Made by a program: the position numbers and the translations under genes. Below are positions 16,948 through 25,130 of a stretch of 34,977 nucleotides of DNA, piece after piece; the first letter of the stretch is position 1, and each line of letters begins with the position of its first letter. The DNA is taken from the NCBI GenBank assembly GCA_004297775.1, contig SCUE01000006.1, forward strand, positions 1-34,977, in the 5' to 3' direction. The notes below the pieces were generated by a model. That model worked only from the letters and a program-made list of their open reading frames with translations, did not search any database and was not told where the DNA came from. The stretch comes from Chloroflexota bacterium (GTDB lineage Bacteria; Chloroflexota; UBA6077; FW602-bin22).

Positions 16948-18197
16948 GCGCGACCCGCGAATGTCTCCGAAGCGCAATCGCGGTGGCGGTTTTCGCGTCC
17001 GTGTGTCTACTCGCCACGGCCGAATCGACGCTGGCGGCAAGCGCGCCCGACGCGCTGGCCGAGGCATACATCGCGCTCGGCGGCCGCGATGCGATTGGTC
17101 CGATCCTGGGTCCGGCCTTTCGTCGTCCGGACGATGACGGCCTCTATCTCGCCGCGACCGGCGCGATTCTTCGGGTCGATCCATCGGGCGATGCCGCGCC
17201 AGCGGCAGTATCGGTCTGGTTCTCCGAGGCCCGACTGGATCCCTGGTTGGAGTCCGCTCGCGGAGTTCCGCCGCCTCTACCGGCCGATCAGCGGCTCGCG
17301 CTCGGCGCGGTCGAACAGGCGCGCGACGCGCTGCTTTCTCAGCCCGAAATCCGGGCAACGTACCACGCATCTGGCGCCGAGATGGCCGCGCGTCGGTGGG
17401 GCGAGCCGCTTTCGGCGCCGCGTCGCTTCGGTCCGTTCATTGCCCAGCGCTTCGAACGCGGCGTGCTCCAACTCTGGGTCGATGAGGTCGCCGGCGCGCC
17501 AGCGCCCGGATCGGTCACCGCGGTCCTGATCGGCGATCTCCTCGTCGAAGCGGGGCTCCTGCCGATCGCGCCTCGGCCGACGCTGCCAGCCTCGGTTCGA
17601 GCCGGCGACGTCTTGAGTCAGGTCGAACCTGTCGATGGCGCAGTCGCGATCACGTTCGACCTGGGCTCGGTCGATACCGGACTCCGTTCCGTCCTCGAGA
17701 CGCTCGGCGAGCGTGGATTGAGGGCGACCTTCTTCGTCACCGGCGACTTCACACGCTACTACGAATGGGCGATCCCGGCGATCGTCGCGGCCGGCCACGA
17801 GATCGCCAACCACACCGACACGCATCCGGACCTCACGCGATTCGGTGCCCGACGGATCGCCGACGAGCTCGATCGGCTGGACGCGACTGTTGCCGCGCGC
17901 GGCGCCGCGCCGCCGGTCTGGTTTCGGCCGCCGTTCGGCGCCTTCGACGCTCGAACGCGTTCGCTGCTCTCTATTCGTGGCTTCCCGCTGGTCATGTGGC
18001 GACTCGATCTCGGCGATTGGCGCGATGACATCTCCGTTCAAGATGTCATCGCGATCGGGCAACGCATTCGCGCCGGCGACATCGTCGTTACCCACGGCGG
18101 TTTGGCCAAGACAGCCGCCGCGTTGCCATGGGTGCTGGACGGAATCGCCGAGCGCGGCCTGCGACAGAGGACGCTCAGCGAGTTGTACGCGCCGTAG
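16944..18197 (+). CDS. Secreted polysaccharide deacetylase (NodB domain) with altered metal site
   Basis: 417 residues. A signal peptide (LRSAIAVAVFASVCLLATA..) is followed by a region of about 200 residues of unknown fold, then a carbohydrate esterase 4 NodB domain from about 225. Motifs: TFDLGS (Asp239) in place of TFDDG, so the second metal-binding Asp is Leu240; HTDTH with His290 and His294 intact; RPPFGAFD; and IVVTHGG near the end. CE4 enzymes remove acetyl groups from peptidoglycan or chitin-like polymers with a metal bound by Asp-His-His. Here one Asp is missing, so activity or metal use may differ. Overlaps prs by 4 nt. Confidence 0.88.
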   Translation: MSATRECLRSAIAVAVFASVCLLATAESTLAASAPDALAEAYIALGGRDAIGPILGPAFRRPDDDGLYLAATGAILRVDPSGDAAPAAVSVWFSEARLDPWLESARGVPPPLPADQRLALGAVEQARDALLSQPEIRATYHASGAEMAARRWGEPLSAPRRFGPFIAQRFERGVLQLWVDEVAGAPAPGSVTAVLIGDLLVEAGLLPIAPRPTLPASVRAGDVLSQVEPVDGAVAITFDLGSVDTGLRSVLETLGERGLRATFFVTGDFTRYYEWAIPAIVAAGHEIANHTDTHPDLTRFGARRIADELDRLDATVAARGAAPPVWFRPPFGAFDARTRSLLSIRGFPLVMWRLDLGDWRDDISVQDVIAIGQRIRAGDIVVTHGGLAKTAAALPWVLDGIAERGLRQRTLSELYAP

Positions 18198-18221
18198 ATC
18201 TTATGCCGCGCGATCGCGGAT

Positions 18222-18263
18222 GTGGGAGGGTGTCGAGGACCATGGTCCTTCACACCCTCCCAC
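18222..18263. terminator. 42-nt near-perfect palindrome between convergent genes
   Basis: Arms GTGGGAGGGTGT (18222-18233) and ACACCCTCCCAC (18252-18263) enclose AGGACCATGGTCCT (18236-18249). The only imperfections are one C-C mismatch and one G-T pair at 18234-18235/18250-18251. It sits exactly between the deacetylase stop and the stop of the minus-strand RNHCP gene, as a two-way terminator would, but has no T-run. Confidence 0.65.
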
Positions 18264-18267
18264 CCGA

Positions 18268-18642
18268 TCACGCCGCCGGCTCTCGCCGTGTCGACGCCGC
18301 CGGAACAAGCCCGCGTGCCGCGACTGGCGGCAGCGCGAGCACCCGATCGAAGAAGTCGTCGGCCGCGATCCGGTTATGCCGCTCGAACTCGCACCCGAGA
18401 CAGCGATGCACGATCGTGTGCTCGCCCTTCGGCCGAACGAAGACGCCAATCGGCATCATCATCGACCCACACGTGCTGGCTCGATCGCCCGGAACGCGGC
18501 CATCGACGTGCCGCGACCAGAGACAGAAAGGACAGTGGTTCCGATTGTGGCCTCCGTACACGACGGGGCCAACCATCATCTTGCAGCGCTTGCACCGGAA
18601 GTCATCCGATTGCTGGCGCCGTACGTGACGGCAGTTGGACAA
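18268..18642 (-). CDS. RNHCP-domain zinc-ribbon protein
   Basis: 124 residues. The TTG start at 18642 is supported by AAGGAG 6 nt upstream. The domain name motif is present as HNRNHCPFCLWSRHVD, preceded by a CKRC pair (FRCKRCKMMV) and followed by CLGCEFERHNRIAADD, so a zinc ribbon with four Cys ligands and further His/Cys is likely. The RNHCP family (Pfam) has no known biochemical role; nucleic-acid or ribosome binding is often guessed. The C-terminal 25 residues are Ala/Pro/Arg-rich and probably disordered. It stands alone on the minus strand, facing the deacetylase. Confidence 0.85.
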   Translation of the reverse strand: MSNCRHVRRQQSDDFRCKRCKMMVGPVVYGGHNRNHCPFCLWSRHVDGRVPGDRASTCGSMMMPIGVFVRPKGEHTIVHRCLGCEFERHNRIAADDFFDRVLALPPVAARGLVPAASTRREPAA

Positions 18643-18966
18643 GGTTCACTCCTTCGCATCGAACAACGAACGTCGAACGAACGAATGAGCACGGATTCGG
18701 TCATAGGAGGGTCTCCACTCAGTCGCGAACGGCGCGCGACATGAAGCCGCGCCCAGGCGGACAGACGGGTGCGGCCCGCCGTGGCCCGCCGTAGAGACTC
18801 CGCTTTCCCAGCGCCTGGCGCTTCCGCCTGGCGGATTAGTAGGTTAGCGCGATCGCCACGGAGGGCACGCCAATTCCAGTGACAATCATCCGACGTGCCT
18901 CCTCTCTCGCATCACGCGAAGAAATCGCCGACAGTGTACACGCAGCACGCAGCACGCAGCACGCTG
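18643..18966. other. 324-bp gene-free region with short repeats
   Basis: Upstream of the RNHCP gene and 3' of the small minus-strand gene at 18967. It holds tandem GAAC-rich units near 18657-18685, a 10-bp direct repeat GGCCCGCCGT near 18772-18793, and an inverted pair CCAGGCGGA (about 18753) and TCCGCCTGG (about 18824). No tRNA or recognisable RNA is seen; a structured RNA is possible but unproven. Confidence 0.35.
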
Positions 18967-19164
18967 CTACGCACGCCCGCGCGACGCCGCGCGCGCCAGA
19001 AATCGCCCGATCGGCGACAGACGGTCGAGTTCGTCAGGCACGCGATTGCTGGCACTCTTTCGTGCCTCCGTCAGATGCACCATCCGAGCGACGGCCGCGT
19101 CGCGATCGAGTCCCTTACGTCGCTCGACAGCGAGATGTTCGATGGTCAGGTCCAGAATCAACAC
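18967..19164 (-). CDS. Small hypothetical protein, 65 residues
   Basis: Starts at GTG 19164 or TTG 19161, behind GGGGGAGGG on the minus strand. Reads ILDLTIEHLAVERRKGLDRD followed by a helical AAVARMVHLTEARKS and a basic C-terminus (FLARAASRGRA). Composition is balanced, unlike the Arg-rich noise frames around it, and GC at third positions is high. One or two amphipathic helices are likely; no signal or membrane span. Family not recognised. Its upstream region is shared with the divergent aldo/keto reductase, with an 18-bp dyad in between. Confidence 0.5.
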   Translation of the reverse strand: MLILDLTIEHLAVERRKGLDRDAAVARMVHLTEARKSASNRVPDELDRLSPIGRFLARAASRGRA

Positions 19165-19312
19165 GAGCCCTCCCCCTTTCCGGCGACAGCGTCCGTGCCG
19201 TGAGGAATCTCGTTCCCTTCCTCGCTATCCGGCGTCCGGACGACCTATGCCCATCACGTTTGACCTTGTCACACGGATGGTGTGCCGCCATCAGCCGTCG
19301 TGCCGGCATTTC

Positions 19313-19330
19313 ACTGGACGTTCGTCCAGT
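19313..19330. promoter_or_regulatory. 18-bp TetR-like operator dyad
   Basis: ACTGGACG-TT-CGTCCAGT, a perfect 8-bp inverted repeat with a 2-nt centre. It lies in the divergent intergenic region, 41 nt upstream of the aldo/keto reductase -35. Size and symmetry resemble TetR-family operators. No regulator gene is encoded next to it. Confidence 0.45.
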
Positions 19331-19371
19331 TATGTTGAGCCCGAACGACGCGTGTACTGGTGTGGCCGACA

Positions 19372-19400
19372 TTGACATCGCCGCGGACCCGTCTTAGTCT
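19372..19400 (+). promoter_or_regulatory. Promoter of the aldo/keto reductase operon
   Basis: Perfect -35 TTGACA (19372-19377), 17-nt spacer, -10 TAGTCT (19395-19400, weak). Leader of about 35 nt with AGGAG 7 nt before the TTG start at 19442. Confidence 0.5.
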
Positions 19401-19441
19401 GCCCGTCACTCGATCGTCGGCGACGAGTCAGGAGATGTACC

Positions 19442-20395
19442 TTGGCTGAGATGACAGTCCCCCGTCGTCGCTGGGGCCGCTCGAATCTGTCGATACCGGT
19501 GATTCCGTTCGGCACTCAGGGCTTCGGCAATATGTTCGGCCCGGTCGGCGAGGACGAGGCGCGCACGCTGATCGGACGGGCGATCGAACTCGGCATCAAT
19601 CACTTCGACTGCGCCCGCTGCTACGGCGACTCCATAAGGAAGCTCGGCCCCGGCCTTCGTGGCCGCGATCGATCGAGCTACATCGTCACTGGCCGCGTCT
19701 GCTTGCACGTCGATCGCGGCGACGCGCTCGATCCGGGTCGCCCGCGACACCCAGACGGTTGGTTGCCTGACGCCTCGGCAGACGCGGTCGTTCGCGATGT
19801 CGAGCAGCAGTTGGCATTTCTCGGCATCGGGTACTTCGACGCGATCTTGATCCACGATCCACCCGATATGGCGCGCTGTCTGGCGCGTGGCGGCGCGCTC
19901 GAAGGAGCGCTGCGTCTGAAGGCGCGCGGTCTGGCGCGCCACGTCGGTTTCGGCATGCGCCAGCACGACTTCCACATCCAGGCGATCGACACCGGCGATG
20001 TCGACGTCCTCCTCTGCTTCAGCGACTACAACTTGTTGCGACAGTCGGCGGCCGATCGGCTGCTGCCGTACGCCGCTGACCGCGACATTGGCGTGCTGAA
20101 CGGCTTCTCGATCGTACGCGGTCTGCTCACGGGCGCGGATGTCGCCGCCGCCGCCGCGCGTGGCCACTGGACCAACCAGGACGATATTCGGCGCGCGACG
20201 GCGATGCGCCAATGGTGCATCGATCGTGGCGTGAGCCTCCTCCACCTCGCGCTCCAGTTCTGCCGGCGCGAACAGCGCATCCACGGCAACCCGCTCGGCA
20301 GCCAGAACATCGCCGAACTCGAGGCCAACCTGCGCGCAGTCATCGAGCCGATTCCCGAAAGTGTCATCGTGGATTTCGCGCAAGCCGCCCTATGA
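19442..20395 (+). CDS. Aldo/keto reductase-family protein with altered catalytic lysine
   Basis: 317 residues, TTG start 7 nt after AGGAG. The (beta/alpha)8 AKR pattern is clear: GRSNLSIPVIPFGTQGFGNM, NHFDCARCYGDSIRKLG (Asp56, Tyr61), AILIHDPP (His138) and a C-terminal cofactor-side GSQNIAELEANL. The usual ITTKV strand holding the catalytic Lys reads IVTGRV, so Lys appears replaced by Arg85 with a residue inserted. Either activity is changed or the local alignment is unusual. Overlaps the LLM gene by ATGA, so both act together, perhaps in redox steps on one compound. Substrate unknown. Confidence 0.78.
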   Translation: MAEMTVPRRRWGRSNLSIPVIPFGTQGFGNMFGPVGEDEARTLIGRAIELGINHFDCARCYGDSIRKLGPGLRGRDRSSYIVTGRVCLHVDRGDALDPGRPRHPDGWLPDASADAVVRDVEQQLAFLGIGYFDAILIHDPPDMARCLARGGALEGALRLKARGLARHVGFGMRQHDFHIQAIDTGDVDVLLCFSDYNLLRQSAADRLLPYAADRDIGVLNGFSIVRGLLTGADVAAAAARGHWTNQDDIRRATAMRQWCIDRGVSLLHLALQFCRREQRIHGNPLGSQNIAELEANLRAVIEPIPESVIVDFAQAAL

Positions 20396-21363
20396 CCGCC
20401 CGTCGCCGCGATGGCGGTCTCCAGTTTGGCCTCTACATCGCCAACGCCGGCCCGCGCGCGAATCCACGCATCATTCGGGCGATGGCCCGGGAAGCCGAAT
20501 CGCGCGGCTTCGACGGTTGCTGGACGAACGAGCATCCGATGCCAGCGCGCAAGGTCGTGGGATACGAGTGGCCGACCAAGCACCATTACATCCCGCACTA
20601 CGATGTCGACACGACGCTGGCGTACATCGCCGGTCAGACAACGCGGGTCCGACTCGGCTGCTCGATCCACGTCCTGCCGTATCACAGCGCAATCTGGCTC
20701 GCGAAGCGCCTCGCCACCCTCGATCAGCTCTCCGACGGTCGCGCCATCCTCGGCGTCGGCGTCGGTTGGAACCGGCAGGAGGCGCGTTTCCTCGGCTTCG
20801 ATGACTTCGAAGAGCGCGGCAAGTTCGCCGACGAGGCGCTCGAAGTCATTCGGGCGCTTTGGACCGAGCGTTACCCGAGCTATCAGGGACGCTGGCACTC
20901 ATTCGAGCCGATCGATTGGCGGCCGAAGCCACTCCAGAAGCCGCATCCGCCGATCTGGATCGGCGGCGAAAGTATGCCGGCGATCCGGCGCGCCGCGCGG
21001 TTCGGCAATGGCTGGCTCCTTTCGCACATGCCGCTCGACTGGGTGCGCCAGCACCTCGACATCCTGCGCGATCTCATGGCCAAGAATGGCCGCGATCCGG
21101 CCGAGTTGCGCGCGGTCGGCTGTTTCTACAACGTCAAACTCACGCGGCGCGGCAAGCGGCTGACCAAGGTGGTCGACAATCGGAAATCCATGGCTGGAAA
21201 CTGGATGGAAGGCCCGACCACCGCGTTCGTCGATGACCTCGCCCGCTTCCGGGATGCCGGTCTAAACTACCCGATCCTGCGGATTTACGCCGAGAGTGGC
21301 GACGACCTGCTCGAACAGATCCGCATATTCGACGAAGAGGTTCGGCAGGTCATCGCGAAGTAG
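20392..21363 (+). CDS. LLM-class F420/flavin-dependent oxidoreductase
   Basis: 323 residues from ATG 20392, which overlaps the upstream stop. A luciferase-like TIM barrel: LQFGLYIANAGP, ESRGFDGCWTNEH, VRLGCSIHVLPYHSAIWLAKRLATLDQLSDGRAILGVGVGWNRQEARFLG, and PPIWIGGESMPAIRRAARFGNGWL. These are the standard blocks of the bacterial luciferase-like family that uses FMN or F420; the cofactor cannot be told from sequence. A C-terminal DDLARFRDAGLN completes the barrel. Role in the AKR-LLM operon is unknown; oxidation or reduction of a small molecule is likely. Confidence 0.88.
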   Translation: MTARRRDGGLQFGLYIANAGPRANPRIIRAMAREAESRGFDGCWTNEHPMPARKVVGYEWPTKHHYIPHYDVDTTLAYIAGQTTRVRLGCSIHVLPYHSAIWLAKRLATLDQLSDGRAILGVGVGWNRQEARFLGFDDFEERGKFADEALEVIRALWTERYPSYQGRWHSFEPIDWRPKPLQKPHPPIWIGGESMPAIRRAARFGNGWLLSHMPLDWVRQHLDILRDLMAKNGRDPAELRAVGCFYNVKLTRRGKRLTKVVDNRKSMAGNWMEGPTTAFVDDLARFRDAGLNYPILRIYAESGDDLLEQIRIFDEEVRQVIAK

Positions 21364-21404
21364 TCGTGGCGGCGCGAACACGGCGTCGCTCGCCAGCGGC
21401 ATGG

Positions 21405-21410
21405 TACGCT
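21405..21410 (+). promoter_or_regulatory. -10-like TACGCT, leaderless promoter candidate for mrfA-like gene
   Basis: TACGCT ends 8 nt before ATG 21419, which has no ribosome site, as in other leaderless starts of this window. No good -35. Confidence 0.3.
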
Positions 21411-21418
21411 CGCGGTCG

Positions 21419-23719
21419 ATGAACGTCGCGCAATATGTCGAGCACCTTCGGGCCAACCCGGCCGCGCAGGCCAACATTACGTCGTGGCGAACGTTGCCCG
21501 CCCGCGAACCGACCTACGGCGAATGGCCGCGCGGACTGAACGACGGTCTCGTTCGCGTGCTCGAAGAACGCGGTATCCGCGCGCCGTACTCCCACCAGGC
21601 AAGTGCGATCGAGGCCGCGATTGCCGACCGCGATGTCGTCGTCATCACGCCGACCGCGTCGGGCAAGACCCTTTGCTACAACGTCCCGGTCGTAGACGCG
21701 ATCCTGCGCGACCCCGAAGCCCGCGCGCTCTACCTCTTCCCGACCAAGGCGCTGGCCCAGGATCAGCTCTCCGAGCTTCACGGCCTGGTCGAGGCGCTCG
21801 GCGCCGACATCCGCACGTTCACCTACGACGGCGATACACCGGCGCCCGCGCGCAAGGCGATCCGTTCGGCTGGACACATCGTCATCACAAACCCGGACAT
21901 GCTCCACACCGGCATCCTGCCGCATCACACCGGCTGGACGCACCTCTTCAGCAAATTGCGCTACGTCGTCATCGACGAAATGCACTACTACCGGGGTGTC
22001 TTCGGTTCGCACCTTGCCAACGTTCTCCGCCGCCTGCGACGCGTCTGCGCCCACTATGGGGCTAATCCCACGTTCATCCTTTCCTCGGCCACGATCGCAA
22101 ATCCGGCCGATCTTGCCCGTGCACTGATCGAAAAGGATGTCATCGCGATCGAAGAGAACGGCGCTCCGCGCGCCGAGAAGCACGTCATCTTCTATAACCC
22201 GCCAGTCGTCAACCGGCAGCTCGGGATCCGAGCGTCGTCGGTCCTGACCGCGCGGCGCGTCGCGGCCGACCTGATCGGCAACCACATCCAGACGATCCTC
22301 TTCGCCCGCAGTCGCCTAACCGTCGAGATCCTGACGACCTACTTGCGCGATGACGCCCGGAAGCGGCGGATCGATCCCAGCGCCATCCGCGGCTATCGCG
22401 GCGGCTATCTGCCAACCGAGCGTCGCACGATTGAACGCGGCCTGCGCGACGGATCCATTGCCGGGGTCGTCTCGACGAACGCGCTCGAACTCGGCATCGA
22501 CATTGGCTCGCTCGACGCCTGCGTCATGGTCGGGTATCCCGGCACAATTGCCTCGACATGGCAGCAGGCCGGGCGCGCCGGGCGTCGAGGCAGCGTGTCG
22601 CTGGCGATCATGGTCGCGACCTCGGCCCCGATCGATCAGTTCATCGTCAATCACCCCGACTACTTCTTCGACCATCGGGTCGAGAGCGGCCTGATCAACC
22701 CGAACAATCTGTTGATCCTGATGTCGCATCTCAAGTGCGGCGCCTTCGAATTGCCGTTCTCGGACGGTGACCGCTTCGGCGATCCCGGTCTCTCCGCGTC
22801 CGGGCGATTTGGGGTCGAGCCAAGCGAGCTTCTGAACGTCCTCGAAGAGGAGCGCGTCCTTCATCGCTCCGGGCAACGTTGGTACTGGTCGACCGAGAAG
22901 TTTCCGGCCGACGAGATCAGCCTGCGCTCGGCGTCGATCGACAACTTCGTGATCGTCGACGAAACCGATGTCGGCAACGCGCGCCTGATCGGCGAAATGG
23001 ATCGTATTGCTGTCCCGACGATGCTGCACGAGGACGCCATCTACATCCATCAGGGCCAGCAGCACGAAGTCACTCGCCTCGATTGGGACAACAAGAAGGC
23101 CTACGTCCGCCGGGTCGACGTCGATTACTACACCGACGCCGATCTGGCGGCCGATCTGAGCATCATCGACGTCGCGGCATCGCGGCCCGCCGCCGGCGGC
23201 GAACGAAGCTGGGGCGAAGTGGCGCTCTCATTCAAGGCAACGATCTTCAAGAAAATCAAGTTCGATACCCACGAGAACGTCGGCTGGGGGAAGATCCACC
23301 TACCGGTCCAGGACCTCCACACGACTGCCTACTGGTTCGCCTTCGATGACGCGCGAGCGACGATCTCCGACACCGCGTTGCAGGGGGTCGCCAGCGTCAT
23401 CGCGAACGTCGCGCCGATCTACCTGATGTGCGACCCGCGGGACATCGGTGTCCACCACCAGACCCGCGCCCCGTTCACCGGCAAGCCGACGATCTTCGTC
23501 TACGACTCGGTACCCGGCGGCGTGGGCTTCGCCGAAAAGCTCTACGCGATGCATGACGAGATCGTCGCGGTCGCCCGCGCCCACCTCGAAACCTGTGCCT
23601 GCATCGACGGCTGCCCATCCTGCGTCGGACCGTGGACCGAGATCGGCCGCGACGCGCGCGGCAGCGCCATCGCACTCCTCGATACCCTGACATCCGCCGC
23701 GACCGCGATTCGCGCGTAG
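21419..23719 (+). CDS. mrfA: DEAD/DEAH-box helicase with DUF1998 domain (MrfA/YprA-like)
   Basis: 766 residues from ATG 21419 (ATG 21401 is in frame but lacks support). SF2 motifs: SHQASAIEAA (Q-like), TPTASGKT (77-84), DEMH (186-189), ILSSATIANP, ALELGIDIGSLDA and QQAGRAGRRG. The C-terminal DUF1998 domain ends in CACIDGCPSC (Cys726, 728, 732, 735), the zinc-binding cluster of MrfA. In Bacillus subtilis MrfA is a 3'-to-5' DNA helicase that works with the exonuclease MrfB against mitomycin damage; no mrfB-like gene follows here. Complete and apparently functional. Confidence 0.92.
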   Translation: MNVAQYVEHLRANPAAQANITSWRTLPAREPTYGEWPRGLNDGLVRVLEERGIRAPYSHQASAIEAAIADRDVVVITPTASGKTLCYNVPVVDAILRDPEARALYLFPTKALAQDQLSELHGLVEALGADIRTFTYDGDTPAPARKAIRSAGHIVITNPDMLHTGILPHHTGWTHLFSKLRYVVIDEMHYYRGVFGSHLANVLRRLRRVCAHYGANPTFILSSATIANPADLARALIEKDVIAIEENGAPRAEKHVIFYNPPVVNRQLGIRASSVLTARRVAADLIGNHIQTILFARSRLTVEILTTYLRDDARKRRIDPSAIRGYRGGYLPTERRTIERGLRDGSIAGVVSTNALELGIDIGSLDACVMVGYPGTIASTWQQAGRAGRRGSVSLAIMVATSAPIDQFIVNHPDYFFDHRVESGLINPNNLLILMSHLKCGAFELPFSDGDRFGDPGLSASGRFGVEPSELLNVLEEERVLHRSGQRWYWSTEKFPADEISLRSASIDNFVIVDETDVGNARLIGEMDRIAVPTMLHEDAIYIHQGQQHEVTRLDWDNKKAYVRRVDVDYYTDADLAADLSIIDVAASRPAAGGERSWGEVALSFKATIFKKIKFDTHENVGWGKIHLPVQDLHTTAYWFAFDDARATISDTALQGVASVIANVAPIYLMCDPRDIGVHHQTRAPFTGKPTIFVYDSVPGGVGFAEKLYAMHDEIVAVARAHLETCACIDGCPSCVGPWTEIGRDARGSAIALLDTLTSAATAIRA

Positions 23720-23764
23720 AATGCTGGCCGCCTCGGGCGGTGAACGCCCAACGGGAGGAAGACC

Positions 23765-25036
23765 GTGCCGGAGCACATCAAGTACGCGGCGGTCGGCTGC
23801 GGCGGCATGGGACGCCGTCATCTGCGCGGCGCGGCCATGCTCTACGGTTCGTCGCGTCGCAACATGGAACTGGTCGCCTGCTGTGACATCAAGCGCGAGC
23901 CGGCCGAGTTGTACGCCGACGAGGCGAAGGACCTGCTCGGCTCGCGCCCGCGAGTGTTCACCGACATCGCGACGATGGTTCGCGAGATTCCCGACCTCCA
24001 GGCCGCCGACGTCACCGTCGAGAGCGGATTCCACCATGTCGTCGCCGTGACGTGCCTGCAAGCCGGACTGCACGTTCAGTGCGAGAAGCCGGCCGCGGTC
24101 TCGATCCGGGGCTGCAATATGATGATCGACGCCGCCCGACGCGCCGGATGCACACTGTCGATCGCCGAGAACTACCGGCGCGACCCGATCCATCGCCTGG
24201 CTCGCGCGCTGATCGCCGATGGCGCGATCGGGACGCCGCGCTTGATGTTGTCCACCAGTATCGGCGGCCGCGATCTCATCGCCATGACTCCGTGGCGCCA
24301 CATGCAGGAAACCGCCTCGATGCCGGTCGATGCCGGTGTCCACGAGGCGGACGTCATGCGCTTTTACATGGGCGAATTCAGAGTCGTCTTTGGCGCGAGC
24401 CGCCTGCACGAGAAGACCCGGAGGAAAGGAACCTCGGCCGGTCCGGGCGGCTTCTACGGCGCGTACCTCGCGACGATGCCCGACACAATCATCCCGACGG
24501 GCGATGACGCGCTCTACGCGCTCATTCAGTTCGAAAACGGCGCGTTCGGCCAGTGGATCGACGACCACGCCGGTCACGGCGAGCCGAAGCACGAGCGTAT
24601 CGTCTATGGATCGAAGGGTAGTCTCCAGTCGTTCGGCAATCGGAACGGCAAGCCGAGCAAACTGACGTTCGATGGTGGGACCGCGATCGAGGACGAGCGA
24701 ATCCTCGACTACGCGCCGAGCTACCGTCTCGAACCCCTGGCAGCCGAGCTATTCGGCGGCGATCGCGTCTGGAGCTACACCGCGCCGTTCAACGAGATCG
24801 ATTCGCGCATCCTGGCGATGGAGTATTACGAACTCGGCGAGTGCATTCGCACCGGTCAGAAGCCGGAGGTCACCGGCGAGGAAGGCCGAGCCGACGTCGC
24901 GCTCACCTACGCGCCGTTCGAAGCCGGGCGACTCGGCCGACCGGTCACGCTCGACGATATGCTCTCGCTTCGCGCCGACGTCTACCAGCGCGAGATCGAC
25001 ATCAAGCTCGGGATTCTGCAGCCCGCCAGCGTCTGA
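23765..25036 (+). CDS. Gfo/Idh/MocA-family oxidoreductase (paralogue A)
   Basis: 423 residues, GTG start 7 nt after GGGAGGA; a TAGAAT element overlaps the end of the helicase gene and a small CCGCC-TCG-GGCGG hairpin sits in the leader. NAD(P)-binding motif YAAVGCGGMGRRHL at residues 7-20; CEKP near 103 with the catalytic Lys; the C-terminal alpha/beta domain has TPWRHMQETASMPVDAGVHEADVMRF, where D-x-x-x-H carries the usual substrate-side residues. A close paralogue is at 30643-31911. Family members oxidise or reduce sugars, sugar acids or inositols; the substrate is not deducible. Confidence 0.88.
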   Translation: MPEHIKYAAVGCGGMGRRHLRGAAMLYGSSRRNMELVACCDIKREPAELYADEAKDLLGSRPRVFTDIATMVREIPDLQAADVTVESGFHHVVAVTCLQAGLHVQCEKPAAVSIRGCNMMIDAARRAGCTLSIAENYRRDPIHRLARALIADGAIGTPRLMLSTSIGGRDLIAMTPWRHMQETASMPVDAGVHEADVMRFYMGEFRVVFGASRLHEKTRRKGTSAGPGGFYGAYLATMPDTIIPTGDDALYALIQFENGAFGQWIDDHAGHGEPKHERIVYGSKGSLQSFGNRNGKPSKLTFDGGTAIEDERILDYAPSYRLEPLAAELFGGDRVWSYTAPFNEIDSRILAMEYYELGECIRTGQKPEVTGEEGRADVALTYAPFEAGRLGRPVTLDDMLSLRADVYQREIDIKLGILQPASV

Positions 25037-25047
25037 CATCCCGACTC

Positions 25048-25092
25048 GGGACGGCCAACCCGAACCACTCGTTCGGCTTGACCCGCCGTCCC
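25048..25092. terminator. Two-tier stem-loop between convergent genes
   Basis: Outer arms GGGACGGC (25048-25055) and GCCGTCCC (25085-25092); inner stem CCGAAC-CACTC-GTTCGG (25060-25076). Lies between the oxidoreductase stop and the DUF4097 stop. No T-run. Confidence 0.5.
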
Positions 25093-25130
25093 ACCCTGAG
25101 GCGGCTCAGAGTCGCGATCAAACCGTGCCG

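Noticed and set aside
18740..18850. Possible structured RNA with paired CCAGGCGGA/TCCGCCTGG
   Set aside because: The pairing is isolated, with no match to a known RNA pattern; kept only as a comment on the gene-free region.
19115..19378. Minus-strand 87-codon frame
   Set aside because: Arg-rich, overlaps the better-supported small gene at 18967 and the AKR promoter region.
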